In this document: in pieces, positions 43,499 to 56,511 of the stretch
Layout: every line of letters begins with the position of its first letter
Numbering within the stretch: the first letter of the stretch is position 1
Origin: JBGPEQ01 sp050180895
GTDB lineage: Bacteria > Pseudomonadota > Alphaproteobacteria > Dongiales > Dongiaceae
DNA length: 64,000 nucleotides
Assembly: GCA_050180895.1 (NCBI GenBank)
Contig: JBFXDS010000011.1
Coordinates: 62,001-126,000 of the forward strand
Direction: 5' to 3'
Program-made: the position numbers and the translations under genes
The notes under the pieces: generated by a model
Told to the model about the DNA's origin: nothing
What the model saw: the letters and a program-made list of their open reading frames with translations, nothing else
The model's database searches: none

Positions 43499-44366
43499 GC
43501 GGATCGGCGGCTCCGGGCCTGTCGCCGGACTGCAAGGCGGCCAGCGGATCCTCCGTCAGGATACGGGCCCGGGCGCTTGCGATGTGCAACTGCACGGCGG
43601 CACGCGCGGCCTGACCGTCACCGATTCGGATGGCATCGTAGATCGCCATGTGCTCCCTCTGAACCAGGTCCAGCCTCTCCGCTCCTCGGATGACCGATAT
43701 GCTCCGTGCCAGGCGCATGCCGAACTCCATGTAACGCTCGACCATCTGCATGGTCCTGACATAGAAGTAGTTCCCGCTCGCCGCCGCGATGGCCATGTGG
43801 AACGCCAGATCGGCCTTCTGGCCCAGCGCTCCGTTCCGGTTCGCCTCAGCGAGTTCATCGAGGGCGCGCCGGATCGTAGCCAGATGTTCCGCCGTTCGCC
43901 TCTCTGCAGCGAAGAAGGCCGAATCGCCCTCGAAACCGATGCGAAACTCGAAGCAGCGCAGCAGGTCGGCAATATTGCCCGAGGGCGCGAAGCGCAGAAA
44001 ATCGCGATCCGGCCGGCGCTCCACATAGCTGCCGGACCCCTGGCGTGAACTGATCAGCCCGTCGGCACGCAGGCGTGCGAGGGCATCGCGGACGACCGGC
44101 CGCGAAACGTCGAACGTATCGCAGAGTTGGGCTTCGGTCGGCAGCCGGCCGCCGATTGCGAGTTGACCCGACGCGATCTGCCGAAAGACGTGCTCGTAGA
44201 CTTGGTCCGACAGCCGCACATGCCGGACCGGCTCGCCCGCCTCAAGCGCTGCCGCAGAAAAGGAATACTCGACGGGTCTGCCGTCATTGCGCCGGCGGAT
44301 GTCCGCTGCAGCGAACGGTCTCGCGCCGTCGTCGGCGTTGCGCCTTGGCGGATTCCGACCCTTCAT
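43431..44366 (-). CDS. GntR-family transcriptional regulator, FadR subfamily
   Basis: A 311-residue regulator. The start at 44366 (MKGRNPPRR) has GGTGAGGAGA upstream; an ATG at 44411 would place the operator palindrome inside the gene. The winged HTH is LPTEAQLCDTFDVSRPVVRDALARLR...ISSRQGSGSYV, and the C-terminal FCD domain (residues about 150-270) carries acidic and histidine residues (AFHMAIAAASGN, REHMAIYDAI) that bind metal and a carboxylate effector. It likely represses both directions of the locus. Confidence 0.9.
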   Translation of the reverse strand: MKGRNPPRRNADDGARPFAAADIRRRNDGRPVEYSFSAAALEAGEPVRHVRLSDQVYEHVFRQIASGQLAIGGRLPTEAQLCDTFDVSRPVVRDALARLRADGLISSRQGSGSYVERRPDRDFLRFAPSGNIADLLRCFEFRIGFEGDSAFFAAERRTAEHLATIRRALDELAEANRNGALGQKADLAFHMAIAAASGNYFYVRTMQMVERYMEFGMRLARSISVIRGAERLDLVQREHMAIYDAIRIGDGQAARAAVQLHIASARARILTEDPLAALQSGDRPGAADPLRRTRKPSASPPKSRAVREADR

Positions 44367-44403
44367 TCTCCTCACCGCTTGACCGGAAGTTGTAATTTTG
44401 TTA

Positions 44404-44417
44404 GTTGTCATGACAAC
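44404..44417. promoter_or_regulatory. Perfect 14-bp palindrome, probable GntR operator
   Basis: GTTGTCATGACAAC is its own reverse complement and fits the TTGTC-N-GACAA style of FadR/GntR sites. It lies between the GntR start (44366) and the 12-codon leader ORF (44439). A half-site TTGTCAT is at 40290-40296 between the dppB-like and M24 starts. Confidence 0.65.
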
Positions 44418-44438
44418 AATATAAGTCGGAGGAGTGAT

Positions 44439-44477
44439 ATGCCTGCTCCCGCTTCCGCGAACCGGCCATACGCATGA
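44439..44477 (+). CDS. 12-codon upstream ORF before the DapA-like gene
   Basis: The sequence reads MPAPASANRPYA then stop, starting at ATG 44439 with a strong GGAGGAG seven bases earlier. Its TGA overlaps the ATG of the next gene (ATGA). The downstream gene has no SD of its own, so translation of this mini-ORF probably delivers ribosomes to it. A single base frameshift in an ancestral longer start is an alternative. Confidence 0.55.
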   Translation: MPAPASANRPYA

Positions 44478-45433
44478 GACGGCACTCGATCAGTATCGAC
44501 GACCTGTCGCGATCGGTCATCGCGGTTCCGCCGCTGGCACGCAATAGCGACCTGACGGTCAATGAAGCCGCAAATAGAACACTTATAAGGTATCTTGAGT
44601 CGGGTGGCGTTACCACCGTTCTCTACGGCGGCAACGCCGTCATGTACCACATCCCGCTCAGCGAATATCGCAGCACGCTGGAGACGCTGATCGGATCGGT
44701 GAGCGAAGATACCTGGCTAATCCCGGCTGCCGGGCCCGACTACGGCCGCTTGATTGATCAAGCTGACATATTGCGCGATCTCGAATTTCCCACCGCGCTC
44801 GTCCTCCCCTGCTCGAGTCAGTCGACTCCGGCTGGCGCCGAGGCCGGCATACGCGCTTTCGCTGGGCGCTTCGGCCGTCCGGTGATCCTCTACCTCCGCT
44901 CAGAGAGCTACCTGGGGCCGAACAATATCGAGCGGCTGGTCGGCGACGGGACGGTGTTTGCTATCAAGTATGCGATCGTACGGCCGGATCCGGCGACGGA
45001 TCCGTTTCTCGAGGAACTGACGGAGCGCATCGATACCGCTCGCATCGTCAGCGGCATCGGCGAGCGCCCGGTCCTGGCGCATTGGGTCGAGTTCGAGCTC
45101 CGCAGCTTCACGTCGGGATCCGTCAGTCTCGCGCCGTGCCTATCCAGCGCACTTCTTGCGGCGCTCTCGACCGGCGACCTGGAGGGCGCAGAGCGGCTGC
45201 GCTCCGAGTTCCTGCCGATCGAGGATCTTCGCGACGCGTTCGGTCCGGCCCGCGTGCTCCACGATGCGGTTACCTTCGCGCAGATCGCCGAGATGGGGCC
45301 GATGCTGCCGTTCATGGCTAATCTGTCCGAGGAAGAGGAGCGCAGGGTCGGGCCGGCCGCTACGGAACTTTTTAACCGCCAGCAGCGGCACATGGAGACA
45401 CGCGCACATGAGCGCCACGCTGAATGCGCGTGA
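44474..45433 (+). CDS. Dihydrodipicolinate synthase-family lyase/aldolase
   Basis: A 319-residue DapA-family TIM barrel. GGVTTVLYGGNA is the N-terminal binding motif, LYLRSESY has a Tyr (Y140) at the usual catalytic spacing, and K165 in FAIKYAI is the Schiff-base lysine. Family members condense or split pyruvate and aldehydes (KDPG-like sugars, N-acetylneuraminate, hydroxyproline derivatives). It has no own SD and is coupled to the upstream mini-ORF. The natural substrate in this amidohydrolase/dehydrogenase cluster is unknown. Confidence 0.88.
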   Translation: MRRHSISIDDLSRSVIAVPPLARNSDLTVNEAANRTLIRYLESGGVTTVLYGGNAVMYHIPLSEYRSTLETLIGSVSEDTWLIPAAGPDYGRLIDQADILRDLEFPTALVLPCSSQSTPAGAEAGIRAFAGRFGRPVILYLRSESYLGPNNIERLVGDGTVFAIKYAIVRPDPATDPFLEELTERIDTARIVSGIGERPVLAHWVEFELRSFTSGSVSLAPCLSSALLAALSTGDLEGAERLRSEFLPIEDLRDAFGPARVLHDAVTFAQIAEMGPMLPFMANLSEEEERRVGPAATELFNRQQRHMETRAHERHAECA

Positions 45434-45490
45434 TTGTCTCCGGCGGTGCCAGGCTTCGCTGGATATGAAAACGCCTCAAGGGAGATTTCG

Positions 45491-47059
45491 ATGACCGTAG
45501 ACCGCAGATATTCTCTTCCGCGCGCCGCGCTGACGCGGCGGGAGTTCTCCATCGGGCTGGCCGGCGCGGCTCTATCGACATCCGCCATCCGGCCGACTTG
45601 GGCGGCCGAGTCTCCGCAGGACGGAGGGACACTGAAGATCGCCATGGCGGGAAGCAGCGCCAACGAGACGATCGATCCGCACAAGGCGGTGAGCTCCACC
45701 GACGCCTCCCGTATCACGTCCCTCTTCAACCGCCTCGTTGGGACTCAGCCGGACTTGCAGCTGGTCGGTGAGCTTGCGGAGTCCTGGGAATCCGACGCTG
45801 CGGCGCAGGAATGGACGTTCCATCTGCGTCCGGGCATCGTCTTTCACGATGGCCGTCCGCTGCGCGCCGCCGATGTCATCTATTCGCTGCGCCGCCTCGT
45901 TGATCCGGCGACCGCCTCGCCCGCGAAGGCCCTGTTCGATCAGGTCGATCTCGAGGGAACCCGGGCGGACGGCGATCGCATCGTGCGCGTGAAGCTGGCG
46001 CGGCCGAACGCCGATCTTGCCGCGCTCTTCGCCGACTATCACGCAATGGTCGTCCCCGAGGGCTTCACCGACTTCAGCAATCCCGTTGGAACCGGGCCGT
46101 TCATGCTTGAGCGGTTCGAGCCGGGAGTCGTCTCACTGTTTGTTCGTAACCCCAACTACTGGGAGGCAGGGCTTCCGCATCTCGAGGCGGTCGAGACGAC
46201 TGGGATCAACGACCCCGTCGCTCGAACCAATGCGTTGCTCGCCGGCGAAGCCGACCTCATCGAGAAGCTCGATCCGACCGCGATCGAGAGGATCAAATCC
46301 AACCCGGATCTGCAGATCATCTCCAGCCCGTCCGGCTTTCACATCGTCTTCGCCATGCAGACGGACAAGCCGCCGTTCGACAATCCGAACGTCCGCATGG
46401 CGCTGAAGCTGCTTCTCGACCGCCAGAGATTTCTCGATACTGTCTACAAGGGGTACGGTCAGCTTGGGAACGACCAGCCGGTTTCTCCGGCGCATCAGTG
46501 GTATTGCCGGGATCTCGGCATCCCGTCCTATGACCCGGAGCGGGCCAAGGCCCTCTTGGCCGAAGCGGGACTGGCGAATCCCACGTTCGATCTGCACGCG
46601 TCGACAGTGCTGGCCGGGATGATGGATGGCGCGATCGTCTTCCAGGAAATGGCGGCAAAGGCCGGCGTGACGATCAACATCATCCGCGAGCCCACAGATG
46701 GGTACTGGTCGGCAGTCTGGCTGAAGAAGCCCTTCTTCATGGGTGGATGGACAATGCGGCCGGTCGCCGACATGATCCTCACGCAGGCGTACACGAGCGA
46801 CGCGAAATGGAACGAGACAAATTGGCATCGCGCGGAGTTCGACAGCCTACTCGTCGATGCTCGGGGCACAACCGATGTGGCCGAGCGCCAGCGCCTTTAC
46901 TGCGAGGCGCAGCGAATGATATCCAAGGACGGCGGCGCCATCATCCCGGTGTTCACCGACATTCTCGACGCGGGATCGAAAAGGGTGAATGGGTTGCAGC
47001 CGCATCCGATCGGTACATTGGGTCACTGGCAATGGAAGACCGTCTGGTTGGCTTCCTGA
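45491..47059 (+). CDS. ABC transporter substrate-binding protein, family 5, Tat-exported
   Basis: A 522-residue SBP_bac_5 protein. ATG 45491 follows AGGGAGATTTCG. The signal is twin-arginine type: ALTRREFSIGLAGAALSTS, with cleavage after TWA. Family segments include DPHKAVSSTDASRITSLFNR, WTFHLRPGIVFHDGRPL, and RMALKLLLDRQRFLDTVYKG. It feeds the DppBCDF-like proteins at 36422-40130, which are in the opposite orientation, so the transporter is split around the enzyme genes. Ligands of this family are peptides, opines or polyols. Confidence 0.92.
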   Translation: MTVDRRYSLPRAALTRREFSIGLAGAALSTSAIRPTWAAESPQDGGTLKIAMAGSSANETIDPHKAVSSTDASRITSLFNRLVGTQPDLQLVGELAESWESDAAAQEWTFHLRPGIVFHDGRPLRAADVIYSLRRLVDPATASPAKALFDQVDLEGTRADGDRIVRVKLARPNADLAALFADYHAMVVPEGFTDFSNPVGTGPFMLERFEPGVVSLFVRNPNYWEAGLPHLEAVETTGINDPVARTNALLAGEADLIEKLDPTAIERIKSNPDLQIISSPSGFHIVFAMQTDKPPFDNPNVRMALKLLLDRQRFLDTVYKGYGQLGNDQPVSPAHQWYCRDLGIPSYDPERAKALLAEAGLANPTFDLHASTVLAGMMDGAIVFQEMAAKAGVTINIIREPTDGYWSAVWLKKPFFMGGWTMRPVADMILTQAYTSDAKWNETNWHRAEFDSLLVDARGTTDVAERQRLYCEAQRMISKDGGAIIPVFTDILDAGSKRVNGLQPHPIGTLGHWQWKTVWLAS

Positions 47060-47109
47060 CCGTTTGCCTGCGACGGCCGGATTTTCCCCGCCGCGTCGGG
47101 TAGGCGGGA

Positions 47110-48153
47110 ATGGTGAGCTGGCCGGGAGTCTGGTCGGACGTCGATCTGACAAGGCAGGGGAAGCAAGTCGGATTCTTGAACCTCGAGCACTCGGTCACGC
47201 GTTCGGCCTATGGCATCGTACCTATCCCGGTCGCGGTGATCGCGAACGGCGAGAGTCCGTCGGCGCTCTTGATGGCTGGAGGCCACGGTGACGAGTACGA
47301 AGGTCAGATCGTTCTTTCAAAGCTTGTGCGGTCTATTCAGCCGCAGGACATCAGAGGCCGCCTCATCATCCTGCCTGCCGCGAATCTTCCGGCAGCGCTT
47401 GCGGGCGTTCGGGTGTCGCCGCTCGATGCGGGCAATCTTAATCGCGCATTCCCTGGCAGTCCGGTTGGCGGGCCCACGGCCCGCATCGCCGATCTCGTCG
47501 CGACAGTTCTCATGCCGCTTTGCGACGTGTTCGTCGATCTGCACTCGGGTGGCACCTCGCTCAACTATCTGGTCCATGCCTACGCCGAGCTTTCCGGCGA
47601 TGAGACGCTCGATTGCAGACGGCGCGCGGCCCTTGCGGCCTTCAATGTCCCGATCAGCGTTCCCGTCCTCGTCGGTGGTCGCAAGGGGCTTGCCGCCGAG
47701 GTGGCCCTCGATCGTCGGATGATCTCCATCAGCGGTGAGTTCGGAGGCGGAGGTACCGTCTCGGCAGAGGGAATCCGCGCGGCCGAGCGAGGCGTCAACC
47801 GTCTGCTGGCCCATCTCGGAATGATTGCGTTGTCCGAGGAGTGGCAGCCTGAGATCGAGACTCGCGTCATGCAAGTGGATCGCTCGATGTATGTCTATGC
47901 GCCAGAGGTTGGGATATTCGAGCCGACCTGCAAGCTGGGCGAAGAGGTTGTCTTGGGCAGTCTCGCCGGCTATCTCCACTTCCCGGAGAACCCCACCCGT
48001 CCACCGACTTCGATCCGTTTCCAGGCCAGCGGACTCGTTGTCTGCCTGTGCGCCCTCGGACGCGTCGCACGCGGCGATTGTCTCGGGCATCTCTTTGCGG
48101 ATGCTGCGCCAAGCAGCCCTCCGGTGCCACAGACATCAAACAAGACGGATTGA
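47110..48153 (+). CDS. Succinylglutamate desuccinylase/aspartoacylase-family deacylase
   Basis: A 347-residue zinc carboxypeptidase-like enzyme. GGHGDEYEGQIVL has the first His and Glu ligands, DAGNLNRAFPG the substrate asparagine-arginine pair, VDLHSGGTSLNY the second His, and ISGEFGGGG the catalytic glutamate. Relatives include DoeB, which deacetylates N-acetyl-diaminobutyrate in ectoine breakdown, and AstE. With a dipeptide-type importer and an M24 enzyme, deacylation of an N-acyl compound is a reasonable guess. No ribosome binding site is obvious before ATG 47110. Confidence 0.88.
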   Translation: MVSWPGVWSDVDLTRQGKQVGFLNLEHSVTRSAYGIVPIPVAVIANGESPSALLMAGGHGDEYEGQIVLSKLVRSIQPQDIRGRLIILPAANLPAALAGVRVSPLDAGNLNRAFPGSPVGGPTARIADLVATVLMPLCDVFVDLHSGGTSLNYLVHAYAELSGDETLDCRRRAALAAFNVPISVPVLVGGRKGLAAEVALDRRMISISGEFGGGGTVSAEGIRAAERGVNRLLAHLGMIALSEEWQPEIETRVMQVDRSMYVYAPEVGIFEPTCKLGEEVVLGSLAGYLHFPENPTRPPTSIRFQASGLVVCLCALGRVARGDCLGHLFADAAPSSPPVPQTSNKTD

Positions 48154-48329
48154 CGTTCCACCGGCCACCGATGCGTCAATCCCAGAGTGCTAGCACGCCG
48201 TCATCCCCCAGATTTAGGGCATCATTGAGGATCCGGCGGGTGCGATTTGGCCACGACCGTGCAGTCGTCGGCTCATCGCCAAGTCCGATAGGGCCGCGAT
48301 CCCCGAGAATGCGGCCTGTTCGATAAAGG

Positions 48330-48406
<77 letters not shown>

Positions 48407-48534
48407 ACAACCGCCGGCGGGGAACGCCGGCGCCAAAACCGCGATGGCCTCTTGCGACGTCATCCGGTTTCTGATTTCCGACAGTCGCGATAGGAATGCA
48501 TGTCGTTCGCTTGCGTCATCCGCGCGCTTGGAAG

Positions 48535-48651
48535 ACCTGGCAGCGACCTACTCTCCCGCGTCTTGAGACGCAGTACCATCGGCGCTGAGGGTTTTCACGG
48601 CCGAGTTCGGAATGGGATCGGGTGCAGGCCCCTCGCAATAACCACCAGGTC
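48535..48651 (-). rRNA. rrf: 5S rRNA
   Basis: The complement carries the 5S core CCCGATCCCATTCCGAACTC and the closing stem GACCTGGTGG with its 3' partner. The length of about 117 bases is normal; ends are approximate. Confidence 0.93.
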
Positions 48652-48744
48652 GTCGAAGCGCGCGCTGGCGCAGATGAAAGCATGCGGATCGTGCCGATTG
48701 ACCGGCGCAGGAGCTTGTCCCTGCGCGCGACGTCGAAGACTTCA

Positions 48745-51482
<2,738 letters not shown>

Positions 51483-51793
51483 GAAGCCTTGAAACGTCAC
51501 GCGCAGAGACTAGTCCCCGCGCTTTTCGCCTCGCTTCGGTCACTCAGCACTTTTCCGCATTGCCGACCGCAGGCATGAGCGACGCCCATCGCACCACCGT
51601 CCTCGAACGTGAAGACGAGATGGCGCCACGGCGCCGCGAAAGACCCCGCCTACGGCCAGCCATACATTCCTATCCACGATGTCAAAGATCGAGACGAGAT
51701 CCGGACGATATCGGGCGATTCACCCGTCTATCCCGAAAGCTCGTAAAATCGTCGAACTCTCCGAACTCCGCGCCGCTCAGCCCGCACAGTCGT
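51483..51793. other. Spacer between 23S rRNA and tRNA-Ala
   Basis: About 310 bases of transcribed spacer. It will carry RNase III processing stems; no additional gene was seen. Confidence 0.7.
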
Positions 51794-51869
51794 TGGTGGA
51801 GCTGACCGGACTCGAACCGGCGACCCCCTGCTTGCAAAGCAGGTGCTCTCCCAACTGAGCTACAGCCCC
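51794..51869 (-). tRNA. tRNA-Ala (TGC)
   Basis: A 76-base cloverleaf with encoded CCA; the anticodon loop is CTTTGCAAG with stem CCTGC/GCAGG. It is in the usual position between tRNA-Ile and 23S. Confidence 0.97.
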
Positions 51870-51987
51870 GCCAGAAATTCAGAATCCAGAAGACGGAATA
51901 CAGAACGTGCGGCTGCAAGCTGCCTGCCCAGAGTGCGCAATGTCGGCGCTCTGCGCCTTCTGTCGTCCATCCCCTGTCTTCCGAACC

Positions 51988-52064
51988 TGGTGGGCCCGGG
52001 AAGATTTGAACTTCCGACCTCACGCTTATCAAGCGCGCGCTCTAACCAACTGAGCTACGAGCCC
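51988..52064 (-). tRNA. tRNA-Ile (GAT)
   Basis: A 77-base cloverleaf with encoded CCA; the anticodon loop is CTTGATAAG. It lies between 16S and tRNA-Ala in the rRNA operon. Confidence 0.97.
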
Positions 52065-52245
52065 AGTCAGACGACAGACGTCCGAGACCGCGAAAGGAAG
52101 CGCCGACCGGCGCCTTCTGTCGTCTGTCGTCTGACTTCTGTCTTCTGACAGAGTCCGGAGAAGGGATGCGAGGACGGCGGTCGGGAACCGATGCCGTGTT
52201 GTAAGGTGTTCGAATGCGGGCGGCCGTGAGACCGTCGGACATCCG

Positions 52246-53738
<1,493 letters not shown>

Positions 53739-54345
53739 TTAACCTCGCCCGCTCGTCGCGGTCCTCGCGGACCTTGCCGAACGGACAACGTCAGGATCCC
53801 AAACACAAACGCGTAACGGTTGCCGCCGCTTTCGCAGCGACAACGTAGTTAGATGCGTTTGCGCTCAGGCCAGAGCACCGCGCGCCCGGACCGCCGCCCA
53901 CGCATCCCTTCTCTCGATCCACGATGTCAAATATCGACCCGACGCGCGCAGAAACCCGCGGGAAGCAGATCCCAGTCCCCGCGTCGGAGGAGCGGGCTTA
54001 TACGCTCCCGGTTTAACCGAGTCAAACTCTTTGTTACGCATTTCCTGCAATGCAGGAGCGCGCTTGATCGATACTCCCATCATTGAAAGATATCGATCAC
54101 TTAAGGCGCGTTGATCGCGTCTCGATCGCAGTTCAATATGGGCCGCTCTGATTTCCCTTCAAGATTCCCGAGGCGCCAGCTCGAATACGCAGGAATCTTT
54201 CGTTGACAGTCACGGATAGTAACGGCATGTTTCGCGGCATTAACTAATGCGTGATCAGGGGACGCCAGATCTTGTGTCCGGTCAATCGGCCAGCCGCTAA
54301 GGTCGGTAAAGCAGGTTAAACCCACCAGCAAAGGGGAGTTGGGCA
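53739..54345. other. Promoter and leader region of the rRNA operon and start region of the M23 gene
   Basis: Apart from the rRNA promoter listed separately, no gene is visible in these 600 bases. The TTG start of the M23 gene lies at its right edge after AAGGGGAG. A leader of about 250 bases sits before 16S, usual for antitermination signals. Confidence 0.5.
53997..54025 (-). promoter_or_regulatory. rRNA operon promoter
   Basis: On the minus strand, TTGACT (54025-54020) and TATAAG (54002-53997) are separated by exactly 17 bases. A GC-rich discriminator (CCCGCTCC) follows, as usual for stringently controlled rRNA promoters. It points to 16S about 260 bases downstream. Confidence 0.75.
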
Positions 54346-55836
54346 TTGCGACGACACCCGGCATCAGCCGCTGCGCCGTCGCGGCGCTCTGCATTCCAGA
54401 TCACACTCTATATGATGGCCGTTGCGGCCCTCGCGTCTGCATGGCATCTGACACCGGAGGCAGCGGCTGATTTCATTGCGGCGCAGTTGCCACAGCCGCC
54501 CGCGAGCTTTGCGGCCGTACTGCGTCCGGCCGTCGCGTTGTCGCGGCCGACACGCCCGGCAGCCGCGCCCGTCGCTCCGAATGAAGAGCGTCCAACGATC
54601 CTGCCGGTCGCTGCACGCCCGCCAACCGCGCCGGCCGACAGCGGCACCGATGTCGAAGAAGCGTTCGCTCCCGACCCCGAGGCTCCCGTGGTCAAAGTGG
54701 TGGAGGTCGAGAAGGGCGACACCCTGATCGAGATACTGCTTGCTTCGGGCGTCGGCCGCGCCGAAGCCATCGAAGCCATCGATGCTCTCGGCGCCGTGTT
54801 CCAGCCGAAGGACCTGCAGCCTGGACACGAGATCACCCTGAATTTCGACAAGCTGGAGCAGGCCCCTTCGACAGACGGCCGCCTGCAGCTGGCGGGTCTG
54901 AGCCTGCAGCCCAGTGTCGAGCGCGACGTGCTCGTCAATCGCGACGAGAGCGGCCAATTCATCGCTGCGACGATCGAGCGGCCGCTCGAACTGCAGCTGG
55001 CGCTCGCCGCCGGCAGGATCGATTCCAGCCTGTTCGAGGCCGGCAAGGATGCGGCCGTCCCGGTCGAGACCATGACGCAGATCATCAAGGCGTTCAGCTA
55101 CGACATCGATTTCGAACGCGAGATTCAACCCGGTGACCGCTTCGAGATCGTGTATGAACGCTATGAAGATGAGCGCGGCCGGCTGGCGCGCTCCGGTGAC
55201 CTTCTCTATGCGGCGCTGATTCAGAACGGCGTTGCCACGGAGATCTACCGCTTCGAGCCGCGGGACGGATCCGCGGATTACTACAACGCCCGGGGCGAGA
55301 GCGTCCGCAAGGATCTGCTGCGCACGCCTCTCGACGTCGTCCGCGTCACCTCGAAATTCGGGATGCGCAAGCATCCGATCCTCGGCTACAGCAAGATGCA
55401 CAAGGGCGTGGATTTCGCTGCCTCCACCGGCACGCCCATCTTCGCGGCCGGGGATGGCGTCATCGCCAAGATCGGAAAGATTCGCGGCTACGGCAACTAC
55501 ATCCAGATCAAGCACAACTCGCAGTATGCGACCGCCTATGCCCATATGAGCAGGTTCGCCAAGCGCCTGAAGAAGGGCACCAAGGTGCATCAGGGCGACG
55601 TCATCGGCTATGTCGGCAGCACCGGCAGGGCTACCGGACCGCATCTGCATTACGAGATCCTTGTAAACGGCACGCAGATCAACCCGATGACCGTGAAGCT
55701 TGCCGGCCGGAGATTGGAAGGCAAGGATCTCGGACGTTTCGAGGCGCTGAAGACCGAGATGAGGGCGCTGCGGCGCACGCTCGCCGACCGGATCCTGGTT
55801 GCACGCAACCAAAGGCCGCTGAGCCCGGCACCTTGA
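54346..55836 (+). CDS. M23-family (lysostaphin-like) peptidoglycan endopeptidase
   Basis: A 496-residue protein with an N-terminal membrane anchor (ITLYMMAVAALASAW), a proline/alanine-rich linker, an OapA/LysM-like region (VVEVEKGDTLIEILLASGV) and a C-terminal M23 domain. The zinc motif is MHKGVDFAA (His and Asp) with HLHYE as the second set; GMRKHPILGYSKMHKG matches the usual start of the domain. The start TTG 54346 follows AAGGGGAGTTGGGCA. It remodels murein at the cell envelope. It is adjacent to DUF992 and the clpB region. Confidence 0.9.
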   Translation: MRRHPASAAAPSRRSAFQITLYMMAVAALASAWHLTPEAAADFIAAQLPQPPASFAAVLRPAVALSRPTRPAAAPVAPNEERPTILPVAARPPTAPADSGTDVEEAFAPDPEAPVVKVVEVEKGDTLIEILLASGVGRAEAIEAIDALGAVFQPKDLQPGHEITLNFDKLEQAPSTDGRLQLAGLSLQPSVERDVLVNRDESGQFIAATIERPLELQLALAAGRIDSSLFEAGKDAAVPVETMTQIIKAFSYDIDFEREIQPGDRFEIVYERYEDERGRLARSGDLLYAALIQNGVATEIYRFEPRDGSADYYNARGESVRKDLLRTPLDVVRVTSKFGMRKHPILGYSKMHKGVDFAASTGTPIFAAGDGVIAKIGKIRGYGNYIQIKHNSQYATAYAHMSRFAKRLKKGTKVHQGDVIGYVGSTGRATGPHLHYEILVNGTQINPMTVKLAGRRLEGKDLGRFEALKTEMRALRRTLADRILVARNQRPLSPAP

Positions 55837-55894
55837 CCTGACCCGCCTAACCCGATCTGAATCCGCAAGGACACAGCATCGGGAGGGTCAAGCC

Positions 55895-56380
55895 ATGACT
55901 CCGTCAGCCAGATTCATCGGGATGATCATCCTGGCCGTCGCCGCCACCGCAGCCGCACACGATGCGGACGCGGCCGAATCCGGCGTCAAGGCCGGCTATC
56001 TGCGCTGTAGCGTCGAGGGCAATGTCAGCTTCATCTTCGGCTCCACGCGGAACGTGAACTGCACCTATCGGCCCGACGCGGGCGGCCGCGTCGACCGTTA
56101 CGGCGGCGAGATCAAGAAATTCGGCGTCGACATCGGCTATCAGACCAGCGGGGTGATCCTGTGGGGCGTCGTCGCCCCGACGGCGGATATCGGCCCGGGA
56201 GCGCTCGCCGGCGACTATGGTGGCGTCAGCGCGAGCGTCGCCGCGATCTATGGCGTCGGCGCCAATGCCCTGATCGGCGGCAGCAACAAGTCCATCGTGC
56301 TCCAGCCGGTCAGCGTGGAGGGCATCGAGGGCCTCAATATCGCCGGCGGGATCGGCATCCTCCACCTGCGGGCGCGCTGA
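55895..56380 (+). CDS. DUF992-family secreted protein
   Basis: A 161-residue protein with a signal peptide (IILAVAATAAAHDADA) and an ordered domain ending in GGIGILHLRAR. The pattern GYLRCSVEGNVSFIFGSTRN and DYGGVSASVAA is typical of DUF992, a small family largely restricted to Hyphomicrobiales and relatives, of unknown function. The SD GGGAGGG lies upstream. Confidence 0.85.
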   Translation: MTPSARFIGMIILAVAATAAAHDADAAESGVKAGYLRCSVEGNVSFIFGSTRNVNCTYRPDAGGRVDRYGGEIKKFGVDIGYQTSGVILWGVVAPTADIGPGALAGDYGGVSASVAAIYGVGANALIGGSNKSIVLQPVSVEGIEGLNIAGGIGILHLRAR

Positions 56381-56511
56381 ACCGCGGCGGCCGCTCTCGG
56401 CGCACAGGCCACACGCGGAACTTTCCCGCCCCACGGCGGGTTGGATTCCCGGCCGGGAGGGCGGCGGCGCCCTCATCGGCGATTGCCGCTTGGGCGAGCC
56501 GGGAGAATCTC

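Noticed and set aside
54364..55812. 482-codon minus-strand frame over the M23 gene
   Set aside because: Shadow of the M23 peptidase, which has clear zinc motifs, an SD and a membrane anchor.
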